Positions 43,836-51,286 of a DNA stretch of 64,000 bases are shown piece after piece. The stretch spans positions 62,001 through 126,000 of the forward strand of contig JACPNR010000009.1 in the NCBI GenBank assembly GCA_016185395.1. Reading direction: 5' to 3'. Each line of letters opens with the position of its first letter. Within the stretch, counting starts at the first letter, position 1. The stretch comes from Candidatus Korobacter versatilis. Its GTDB lineage: Bacteria; Acidobacteriota; Terriglobia; Terriglobales; Acidobacteriaceae. The notes under the pieces are model-generated. The model did no database searches and had not been told where the DNA came from. It saw nothing but the letters and a program-made list of their open reading frames with translations. The position numbers and the translations under genes were made by a program.

Positions 43836-44965
43836 GCGGCGAGGGCCCCGGCCTGTGCGACGTTGGAATAGAGCGTCATGTAGTCATCCACCATGCGGTC
43901 GGTCGAGTAGCGTTTCAAGGCGCGCTGGTAGGCGCGGTTGGCGTAGTCGAGGCGCAGCGCGGCGTCATCCTGCAAGCGCGTGAGCGTCTCGCCCAGCGCG
44001 CGAGCGTCATTGCGATGGAAGTACAGGGCGTCGTCGCCCCAGACCTCGCGGAACGTGGGGACATCGTTGGCGACGATGGCGCAACGGGAGAGCGCCGCTT
44101 CCACCGGCGCGAGGCCAAAGGGTTCGTAGCGCGAGGTGGCGGCGTAGACCGAGGCGCGTCCGTAGAGCTGCCGCAACTGCGCTTCGCTCTGCGGGCCTTT
44201 GAAGTGGACGCGGCTGCGCGTTGTCCCGGTGAGCACTCCCTGGCCGCGCAGCGCCAGCTCGGGATGCTCCTCCGCGCCGACGATGTAGAACGGCATGGGC
44301 AGCTCGGCCTGCGCCAGCAGCGTTACCTGCTTGCCGGAATCCCAGATGCGTCCGACGCCCAGCCCATAGTCTTCCTTGGTGACGTGCGGGTTGAACAGCG
44401 CCGGAGTCCGCCCGTTGTAAATGACCGACCCGTGCTGCGGCGCGCCGTAATGCGTGTCGATCTGTTCCAGCATCCACCGGGAGGGCGCGACCACCGCCGT
44501 TGCTTCGCGCACGCCGCGGCCGACCGACTCGCGATACCAGCGGATCCATGCCGACTCGGGCGGCGGCGCGCCGTGCACGGCCACCCACCAGCTCATCACG
44601 TCGCTGTGCGCCACGACGAGCTTGGGTATTTCCACCTTCAGCGCACCGTAGTAATACTGGTTCAGGTGCAGCAGGCCGGGCTTGACCTCGCGGGCCACGC
44701 ACGCCAGATACTCCGCGCTGGCCTCGAGGTCGGCTTCGGCATCCTGCATCCACTCGAGCTTGAACGCCGTGGGACGGAAGTCCACGTCCGGCAGCCCGTC
44801 GAGCCATTGCGACTGTTCGTGGCTGGGGATCTCGCCGAAGCTCACCAGCGTCACTCGCACGCCGCGCTTCGCGAGGCCGGTGACCAACTCGCGCGCGTAC
44901 GTCCACACGCCGCCGATGGTGTCCGCGGTGACCAGCACGTGCGCGGGATGGTTGCGGCTCATCAT
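43832..44965 (-). CDS. Glycosyltransferase family 4
   Basis: 377 residues. The start is at 44965, where the ATG overlaps the stop of the epimerase gene; a much longer frame to 45484 is inside that gene. GT-B fold: TADTIGGVWTYARELVTGL at the N-terminus and YEPFGLAPVEAALSRCAIV at the donor site. Initial sugar or chain-extending step, unknown acceptor. Confidence 0.92.
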   Translation of the reverse strand: MMSRNHPAHVLVTADTIGGVWTYARELVTGLAKRGVRVTLVSFGEIPSHEQSQWLDGLPDVDFRPTAFKLEWMQDAEADLEASAEYLACVAREVKPGLLHLNQYYYGALKVEIPKLVVAHSDVMSWWVAVHGAPPPESAWIRWYRESVGRGVREATAVVAPSRWMLEQIDTHYGAPQHGSVIYNGRTPALFNPHVTKEDYGLGVGRIWDSGKQVTLLAQAELPMPFYIVGAEEHPELALRGQGVLTGTTRSRVHFKGPQSEAQLRQLYGRASVYAATSRYEPFGLAPVEAALSRCAIVANDVPTFREVWGDDALYFHRNDARALGETLTRLQDDAALRLDYANRAYQRALKRYSTDRMVDDYMTLYSNVAQAGALAA

Positions 44966-46071
44966 GCGGTGCGCGGCAACTCCTGGAGCGGGATGGAGAA
45001 GCCCGTCTCCTTCGCTGCCACTCTTGTCTGCGGGAGTGCGGCTTGCGGAAGCAGGCTGCGGTGGCGCGTCCACCAGTCGAGGACCGCGTCGAGGGTCTCG
45101 CGCAGCGAGGTTTCCGGATGCCAACGGGTCTCGCGCGTGAGCCGCGCGTGGTCGGTCACGTAGATGACCTGGTCGCCCGGACGCATCGGCTGGGTCGCGT
45201 ACCGCAGGCGGCGTCCCGTCATGTTCTCGATCTGTCCCACCAGTTCGAGCAGCGAGGTGGTGTTCTCCGCTCCGCCGCCGACGTTGTAGATCTGACCTTC
45301 GGTGAGGCCACGCTTCTCGACGATGGCTTCGAATGCGTTCAACAGATCGCCGACGTAAAGGACGTCGCGCACCTGGCGCCCATCGCCGTAAATGGTGACG
45401 GGAACGCCTGCCATGGCGGAGTAGAGGAAGTGCGCGACCCATCCCTGGTCTTCGTTGCCGAACTGCCGCGGACCCGCCACGCAACTCATGCGCAGGATGA
45501 CCGTGGGGATGCCGTAGCTGCGCGCGTAATCGTGCACGTACTGCTCGGCCCCGCCCTTGGAGCAGCCGTAGGGCGAGTGGAAGTCGAGGGGCTGCGTCTC
45601 GGAGACGCCACCACCATCGGCGTAGCGATAGCGTTCACGCGTGACGACGAGCGGGCGGTTTCCCATCTCGCCGTAGACCTTGTTCGTGGAGGTGAACAGC
45701 AGGAATGGGCGGTGCCCGGCCTCGCGCACCGCTTCGAGCACGTTGAGTGTGCCGCCGAGGTTGACGTCGAAGTCGTGGCGCGGGTCGTCGAGCGACCTGG
45801 TGACAGCCGTCTGCGCGGCGAGGTGGTAGATCTCGCTCGCATTGCGGACGGCGCGCGCGACCGCGTTCGGGTCGCGAACGTCGCCGACGGTGACCTGCAG
45901 GCGTTGCGGGTCCGCGCTGCGCTGCAACCACTCAAGGTTGTGCCGCACGCCGCGGCGCGAGAGGTCGTCGAAGAGGTGCACCTTCGCCGCGGACGTTGCC
46001 AGCAGGCGCTCCGCCCAATTCGAGCCGATAAAGCCGGCGCCGCCGAAGATCAGCACGTTCCTGTCTTTCAT
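44962..46071 (-). CDS. NAD-dependent epimerase/dehydratase, CDP-paratose 2-epimerase-like
   Basis: 369 residues from ATG 46071 (AGGAAAG 2-8 bases before it). SDR fold: GGAGFIGSNW near residue 10. The active-site stretch TSTNKVYGEMGNRPL and YGCSKGGAEQYVHDY, then GPRQFGNEDQGWV, closely recall CDP-paratose/tyvelose 2-epimerases. It would interconvert a nucleotide sugar used by the neighbouring transferases; the exact sugar is not certain. A 35-base gap separates it from the upstream epimerase. Confidence 0.88.
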   Translation of the reverse strand: MKDRNVLIFGGAGFIGSNWAERLLATSAAKVHLFDDLSRRGVRHNLEWLQRSADPQRLQVTVGDVRDPNAVARAVRNASEIYHLAAQTAVTRSLDDPRHDFDVNLGGTLNVLEAVREAGHRPFLLFTSTNKVYGEMGNRPLVVTRERYRYADGGGVSETQPLDFHSPYGCSKGGAEQYVHDYARSYGIPTVILRMSCVAGPRQFGNEDQGWVAHFLYSAMAGVPVTIYGDGRQVRDVLYVGDLLNAFEAIVEKRGLTEGQIYNVGGGAENTTSLLELVGQIENMTGRRLRYATQPMRPGDQVIYVTDHARLTRETRWHPETSLRETLDAVLDWWTRHRSLLPQAALPQTRVAAKETGFSIPLQELPRTA

Positions 46072-46106
46072 TTCTTTCCTCTTGGCGCCGTTCCTCGCAA
46101 CGCCCA

Positions 46107-47249
46107 TCACGCCGTCAATCCGTGATGTTCCAATTCTGCCGCCGCTTCGGCCGCGCGGTCTTCCGCCGACTGCGCGCGCAGCCATTCCGCCAGTTCGCGG
46201 ATGCCTTCCGCAAAGCTGTGCCGCGGCTGGTAGCCCAGCGTGCGGCGCGCGCGGCCGATATCCGCGAAGCAATGCCGGATGTCGCCGGCGCGATACTTCC
46301 CTGTGAACTCTGACGCGACCTCGCGGCCGAGGGTCTGCGCGAGCGTCTGCGCGACCTCGCGGATGGAGACCGGGCTTCCCGAGCCGATGTTCATTGCCAT
46401 GCCGTCGGCGCCGGCACGCTCCATCGCCAGCAGGTTGGCGGCGACCACGTCACGCACGCTCACGAAATCGCGCATCTGCATGCCGTCTTCGAAGACCAGG
46501 GGCGCGCGCCGGTTGAGCAACCGTGCCGCGAAAATGGCCGCCACTCCGGTGTAGGGATTCGAGAGCGCCTGCCGCGGTCCGTAGATGTTGAAGTAGCGCA
46601 GCGCCACGACCGGCAGGCCGTAGGTGCGTCCGTAGAGCAGGCAAAGTTCTTCCTGGTCCTTCTTCGAGAGCGCGTAGACGGAGGTGCATTGCAGCGGCTT
46701 GCTTTCATCCGTCGCGATGGGCGTGAGCGCTTGTCCGCACCGTGGGCATTTCACTTCCCACTCGTGGGCTTGCGTCTGCTCGCGGGACCGCGGCCCCGGC
46801 GCTTGCTCGCCGCAATGCTGGCACAGGTACTTCCCTTCGCCGTAGATGGACATCGAGGACGCGACCACCAGCTTTTCCAGCTTCGTCTTGCGATCGAGCA
46901 GCGCCTGCAACAGGTTCGCGGTGCCCTGGGTGTTCGCCGCCATGTAATTCGCGATCTGGTACATGGACTGTCCCACGCCGACCGCAGCCGCGAGATGGAA
47001 CACGACTTCCACGCCGGCGACCGCGTCGCGCAGCGCGGCGATATCGCGCATGTCGCCGCGAATGAACTCCACGTCTTTTGCCAGATACTCCGGCAGGACG
47101 CCGGCGCCGTGCACCTGCTCGGCCAGATTGTCGAACACGCGGACCTCGTGCCCTTGCGCGAGCAGCGCGTCTACCGTGTGCGAACCGACGAAGCCCGCGC
47201 CTCCGGTGACCAGCACGCGTTTGGGATTCGGAGAAGATGCCGCCATCAC
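46107..47249 (-). CDS. NAD-dependent sugar epimerase with zinc-ribbon insertion
   Basis: 380 residues (ATG 47246 is an alternative start). The SDR motif TGGAGFVGSH is at about residue 16. Between the catalytic Ser region (SSMSIYGEG) and Tyr-x3-Lys (YALSKKDQE) there is a 40-residue insertion with CQHCG and CPRCG, a likely four-Cys zinc ribbon. UDP-glucose 4-epimerase-like core follows (YFNIYGPRQALSNPYTG). The upstream glycosidase gene overlaps its start by 1-4 bases. Confidence 0.9.
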   Translation of the reverse strand: MMAASSPNPKRVLVTGGAGFVGSHTVDALLAQGHEVRVFDNLAEQVHGAGVLPEYLAKDVEFIRGDMRDIAALRDAVAGVEVVFHLAAAVGVGQSMYQIANYMAANTQGTANLLQALLDRKTKLEKLVVASSMSIYGEGKYLCQHCGEQAPGPRSREQTQAHEWEVKCPRCGQALTPIATDESKPLQCTSVYALSKKDQEELCLLYGRTYGLPVVALRYFNIYGPRQALSNPYTGVAAIFAARLLNRRAPLVFEDGMQMRDFVSVRDVVAANLLAMERAGADGMAMNIGSGSPVSIREVAQTLAQTLGREVASEFTGKYRAGDIRHCFADIGRARRTLGYQPRHSFAEGIRELAEWLRAQSAEDRAAEAAAELEHHGLTA

Positions 47250-48172
47250 GCCGCCCCCGCTTCCGTCAACGCCGGTTCATGCCGGCGCGCCTTCGGTCCG
47301 TAGCGTCCCACCGCCCATGCTGCGAACTCGCCAAACGCCTGCGGGTCCTTCGGTGGGCTGGTGTAGTGCGGCGCGAGCCCAAGATGCTCCGGCGTAAAAC
47401 ACAGAGTCATCGTGGTATCGAACTCGGCCAGCGCGGCCATCTGGCGGTCGAACCACTGCTCGGCGCCGGGACGAAAGCGGTCTGCCCAACTGATGCCCGT
47501 GCGCAGATGGCGCACGCCGAGCTTGCGCAGCCACTCTACGCCGGCGTCGAGCCGCGGGTCCTCGTAGTGGAACCACTGGCACACGCCCATGCCGGGAGGA
47601 AAATGCTGCGCCGCGGGCTTCGGTGACATGTCCTCGCGCACGAGGCCCATGTAGTAGTGCCGGTAGTACGCGCTGCCCTCGGCCTCTTTGTGGCGGGTGG
47701 TGGCCGTCCACGCCGCGGGCAGATCGAACAAGCTGTACCAGTGGACGCGCTCGACCAGAGGCAGCAGCAATTCCGCCGTGCGCGCCAAGCCCCAGTCCTG
47801 CACCTCTTCCGCGCCGAAGGAGGAAACGCCGGCCTCCGAGACCCACACCGGCTTGTCGCCCGCGACCGCGCGAATCTCCGCGAGTTTCTCCGGCCACTCG
47901 TGTATCTGCCAGTGGTTCCAGTCGAGCGGGAAACCGTGCACGGCGACCGCGTCGACCGCATCGACCACGCCGTAGGTCTTCAGCAACTGCATGAAGTTGG
48001 GATCGATGGGCGAGATGCCGCCGAGCACGATGCGCAGCTCCGGGTCCACGCGGCGGATGGCCTCGACGCCGGCCAGCGCCGTGGCCGCGAACAACCTCCA
48101 ATCGGGATCGAGCTTGAAATCCCAGTGCGAAAGATTGTTCGGCTCATTCCAGAGCATCACCGCTTCCACCAT
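47246..48172 (-). CDS. Circularly permuted TIM-barrel glycosidase (GH39-like)
   Basis: 308 residues. The sequence opens with LWNEPNNLSHWDF, the acid/base strand that normally lies mid-barrel, then LGGISPIDPNF, AVHGFP, and VSEAGVSSF (the likely nucleophile Glu). After residue about 200 it continues with GMGVCQWFHYEDPR, LRTGISWADRF and CFTPEHLGLAPHYTSPP, which resemble the first three strands of such barrels and should come before the WNEP strand. The order is therefore C-half then N-half. The whole set of segments is present, so the barrel can close. Likely a xylosidase- or glycanase-like enzyme in the glycan cluster. Confidence 0.75.
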   Translation of the reverse strand: MVEAVMLWNEPNNLSHWDFKLDPDWRLFAATALAGVEAIRRVDPELRIVLGGISPIDPNFMQLLKTYGVVDAVDAVAVHGFPLDWNHWQIHEWPEKLAEIRAVAGDKPVWVSEAGVSSFGAEEVQDWGLARTAELLLPLVERVHWYSLFDLPAAWTATTRHKEAEGSAYYRHYYMGLVREDMSPKPAAQHFPPGMGVCQWFHYEDPRLDAGVEWLRKLGVRHLRTGISWADRFRPGAEQWFDRQMAALAEFDTTMTLCFTPEHLGLAPHYTSPPKDPQAFGEFAAWAVGRYGPKARRHEPALTEAGAA

Positions 48173-48208
48173 GCTGGCGCTTCTCCCGTAGTTCGTGTGC
48201 CGCGGTGC

Positions 48209-49030
48209 TTAGAGCAGTCCTGCAAGTTCGAGGTCGAGCACGTACTGGCCATCGCGCGGCTTGAGCTCGCCGGGCGCGCAGATCCACGTCTCCGGTTCGG
48301 GATGGCCCACGATCTCGAGTCCGGTGGAGCGCAGCATCGCCTCCGCGGCGGCGCGGTTGGGGATCCACCAGTTGGTCGGGTCGCCCGCGTATTTGTGCTC
48401 GATGAAGTAGGCCGCGGGCCAGCGCTGGTCCTCGAAGATGTTCTTCTTCCAGAAGTGATAGTCGTGGTTCCACTCGGCCACGTCTTCGGAGCCGCGCACC
48501 ATCGTCTGGAAGACGAGGCGGCCGTTCGGCTTCAGCTTCTTCACCACCATGTCGAGCGCGAGCAGCGGATAGCGCAAGTGGTAGAGCAGGCCCATGAAGA
48601 AGACGAAGTCGAACTCTCCCGCGACTTCGTCCACGTGGTACACCGAGCGCTTCTCGAGCTCGATGTCCTGCCCGAGCGTGGCGGCGGCGAACCTTGCCTG
48701 GTCGAGATAGCGGTCGTCCACGTCAATGCCGAGCACGCGCGCCGCGCCCCGCCGCTTCATCTCGATGGAATAAAAGCCGCCGTTGCATCCGATGTCGAGC
48801 ACGCTGGCGCCGGTGAGGTCCGCCGGCAACGCCGGCGCAATGTGCTTCCACTTCACGTTGGGGAAATCGCCGAGGAAATGATCGGGCGCGGTGCGCACAC
48901 CACCGAGTTCGAGGTTATGGAACCAGTCGCCGAGTTCGGCGATGCGACGGGCAATGTCGATCGCCGCGACGGGAGCGGTCACGGCAGCAGTCGCAGTGTT
49001 CTCGAGCGGAAGCTTGAGGGCGGTCGACAT
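48209..49030 (-). CDS. SAM-dependent methyltransferase (TIGR04290-like)
   Basis: 273 residues from ATG 49030; GTG 49039 is an alternative. A 50-residue N-terminal helix region (IAELGDWFHNLELGGVRTAP) precedes the class I Rossmann fold, with VLDIGCNGGFYS near residue 80 and FDFVFFMGLLYHLR. The N-terminal wording matches my recollection of a methyltransferase family found in uncharacterised glycan clusters with CgeB-like transferases. First gene of the cluster; 36 bases separate it from the glycosidase. Confidence 0.82.
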   Translation of the reverse strand: MSTALKLPLENTATAAVTAPVAAIDIARRIAELGDWFHNLELGGVRTAPDHFLGDFPNVKWKHIAPALPADLTGASVLDIGCNGGFYSIEMKRRGAARVLGIDVDDRYLDQARFAAATLGQDIELEKRSVYHVDEVAGEFDFVFFMGLLYHLRYPLLALDMVVKKLKPNGRLVFQTMVRGSEDVAEWNHDYHFWKKNIFEDQRWPAAYFIEHKYAGDPTNWWIPNRAAAEAMLRSTGLEIVGHPEPETWICAPGELKPRDGQYVLDLELAGLL

Positions 49031-49240
49031 TCCTAACACCGGTGTTTTCTTGTGCTTGCGGCGGAGGTGCGGGGCCCGGGACTCGTGAGCTTAGATTGCA
49101 GAGAGACAGAGGCAGGATGCCTGCCCGAGATGCTGCTCGCCGTTTGTGGCAGCGCGCTCGGAAGACACGAGCCGGCACGCAGCCCGCCCCGTCGTGCGCA
49201 GCGCCGCGTACCGCTCGAAAAACCTAGATGGTTTGCTTCG

Positions 49241-49387
49241 TCAGATGGCGCGCCGGCCGGTCACGAGGTTGATGACAACGACGATGAGAGCGATCACCAG
49301 CAGGAGATGGATCAGGTTGCCGGCCACGTGGAAGCCCCAACCGAGGAGCCACAGGATCAGAAGGATCGCGAAGATAGTCCAAAGCAT
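49241..49387 (-). CDS. 48-residue membrane protein, lmo0937/DUF5670-like
   Basis: Too short for usual ORF tracks. Reads MLWTIFAILLILWLLGWG at the N-terminus and ends VVVINLVTGRRAI. Two hydrophobic helices separated by a short GFHVAGN loop. AAGGTGA is 6 bases before the ATG. The arrangement matches lmo0937-family small membrane proteins, whose role is unknown. It lies between the NtrC-like regulator and the glycan cluster. Confidence 0.8.
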   Translation of the reverse strand: MLWTIFAILLILWLLGWGFHVAGNLIHLLLVIALIVVVINLVTGRRAI

Positions 49388-49520
49388 AGAGGGTCACCTT
49401 AGCCAGAGGGGAGCTGGCGGTCTTCCCTAGCTAAGAGTGGGTAGCTGCTGCCTGAGTTGTCTCGGGCAGCGCCGGATGAAAGCTTTCGTTTTCGGGCCAG
49501 GGATTCGCGGCAGGTCGGCC

Positions 49521-50954
49521 TTAGAACTGCGTGCCGTACTCCTTCAGCTTGCGATAGAGCGTGGTCTTACCGATGCCGAGCCGGCGGGCCGCTTCCAGTT
49601 TGTCGCCATTGAGCACGCGGATGGTCGAGAGGATGGTCTGCTTCTCGATCTCGGCGATGGGGACGATCTGCGGGCCGTTCAGCGCAGGCTGCGGCGGCCC
49701 CATGAACATCTCCGCGTTCTGCAGCGCGGTGGGCAGGTCGCCGAGATGGACGATGGGCCCGGAACTGAGCGCGCACGCGCGCTCCAGGCAATTCTCCAGT
49801 TCGCGGACGTTGCCGGGCCACTCGTAGCCCATCAGCCGCTGCAGCGCGTTGTCGCTGATGGTGCGCTCGACGTTGCCGCGGGCCGTGCCGTCGGCGCCCG
49901 ACATCCGCTCAAGGAACCTCCCTACCAGCAGCGGTATATCCGCCTTGCGCTCGCGCAGCGGCGGGATGCGGAGGTTGACCACGTTCAAGCGGAAGTACAG
50001 GTCTTTGCGGAAAGTCCCGGTCTCGCACGCGGTCTCGAGGTCGCGATTACTCGCGGCCAGGATGCGGGCGTCGATGGGGATGCGGCGCGTCCCGCCCACG
50101 GGACGTATCTCTTTCTCCTGCAGGGCGCGCAGCAGTTTCGATTGCAGGTCGGTGGGCAGCTCGCCGATCTCGTCGAGAAAGACGGTGCCGCCTTGCGCCA
50201 GTTCGAGCAGCCCCTGCTTGGAACGCGTGGCGCCGGTGAATGCGCCTTTCACATGGCCGAAGAGCTCGCTCTCGATGAGCGTGGGCACGAGCGTGCCGCA
50301 ATCCACCGGCAGGAACGGCTTGTCGCGATGCGGTCCGGAAGAATGGATCGCCCGCGCCACCAATTCCTTGCCCGTACCGCTTTCGCCGAGGATGAGCACT
50401 GGATGCGTGCTCACCGCCACCTTGGAGACGATGCGATACAGCTTCTCCATCTGCGGCGACGCCCCCACGATGTTGGCGAAGCCGTCTTTCGAGCGCAGCT
50501 TGGCGCGCAGCATGCGGTTCTCGCCCAGTATCTTCACGTGGCTGCGCACGCGCTCGAGGAGCAGGCGCAGCTCGTCGCGGTCGAAGGGCTTGGTGAGGTA
50601 GTCGTAAGCGCCGAAGCGCATGGCCTGCACGGCGTTCTGCACCGTCCCAAAATCCGTCATCAAGACGACTTCGGCCTGCGGCCGGCGTTGCTTCACCTCG
50701 CGCAACACCTCCAACCCGCCGCCATCGGGCGAGCGCAGGTCGAGCAGGACCACGTCGATGGGCTGCTGTTCCAGCGTCTCGTACGCCGCCAGGGCATCCG
50801 GCACCAGGTGCGTGACGAAGCCGAGGTCCTCGGCCACCTGCTTGCACGACTCGCGCGCGGCGCGGTCGTCGTCCACGATCAGCACGTTCAGCAATTCCGC
50901 GCTCTCCCGCCGTTCGACTTTCGCGGACGTGGCAGCAGCATGACTGGTCGCCAT
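49521..50954 (-). CDS. Sigma-54-dependent response regulator, NtrC family
   Basis: 477 residues. Receiver domain (about 22-140): VDDD acid pocket, phospho-Asp in LLDLRSP, and KPF. AAA+ domain (170-400): Walker A GESGTGKE, GAFTGA for sigma-54 contact, and DEIGELP. Fis-type HTH at the C-terminus (ARRLGIGKTTLYRKLKEY). No histidine kinase gene is adjacent, so it is an orphan; it lies next to the small membrane gene and may control the glycan cluster. Confidence 0.95.
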   Translation of the reverse strand: MATSHAAATSAKVERRESAELLNVLIVDDDRAARESCKQVAEDLGFVTHLVPDALAAYETLEQQPIDVVLLDLRSPDGGGLEVLREVKQRRPQAEVVLMTDFGTVQNAVQAMRFGAYDYLTKPFDRDELRLLLERVRSHVKILGENRMLRAKLRSKDGFANIVGASPQMEKLYRIVSKVAVSTHPVLILGESGTGKELVARAIHSSGPHRDKPFLPVDCGTLVPTLIESELFGHVKGAFTGATRSKQGLLELAQGGTVFLDEIGELPTDLQSKLLRALQEKEIRPVGGTRRIPIDARILAASNRDLETACETGTFRKDLYFRLNVVNLRIPPLRERKADIPLLVGRFLERMSGADGTARGNVERTISDNALQRLMGYEWPGNVRELENCLERACALSSGPIVHLGDLPTALQNAEMFMGPPQPALNGPQIVPIAEIEKQTILSTIRVLNGDKLEAARRLGIGKTTLYRKLKEYGTQF

Positions 50955-51016
50955 TGGCTTCCTCTCTTCGTTGTCTTGGCTGAGGCCCTGATTGGTACTG
51001 ATAAGTGCAGTTTTGG

Positions 51017-51210
51017 TTCCGAAATCGGGACGGAAGCGCTAACTCACTGATCGCAAAGAAAATCCGCCTGTTTCGAGAGGGGAAAGAAGACAGGGCTTCC
51101 TCCCAATCGAGTTCCATAATAGAACTTACCTTTGGGAAGCATAGCTATGTTATTGAAACAAAGGAAGTCTTATTGTGGGACAAGTTCCCGCTGCTTCCCA
51201 AATCGGGACG
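51017..51210. promoter_or_regulatory. Two copies of TTCC(G/C)AAATCGGGACG upstream of the NtrC-like gene
   Basis: 16-base elements at 51017-51032 and 51195-51210, identical at 15 positions and 178 bases apart (about 17 helical turns). The TTCC...GGGA part is partly palindromic. They lie in the 330-base gap between the divergent-from-nothing NtrC start (50954) and the propeller gene end, so they may be operator sites. The rest of the gap shows no gene. Confidence 0.4.
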
Positions 51211-51237
51211 TAACTCTCCGGGCGAGCGTACCCTCCC

Positions 51238-51268
51238 AAAAAGAAGGGCCGCTCGCGAGAGCGGCCCT
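51238..51268 (-). terminator. Rho-independent terminator of the propeller gene
   Basis: A 10-bp stem AGGGCCGCTC with loop GCGA, read on the minus strand, followed by TTCTTTTT. Confidence 0.9.
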
Positions 51269-51286
51269 GGAGCTGGAGCAAGAGGA

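Noticed and set aside
50993-51010. Sigma-54 promoter-like TGGTAC-N-GTGCAG
   Set aside because: GG to GC spacing is one base too long and it points away from the regulator gene.
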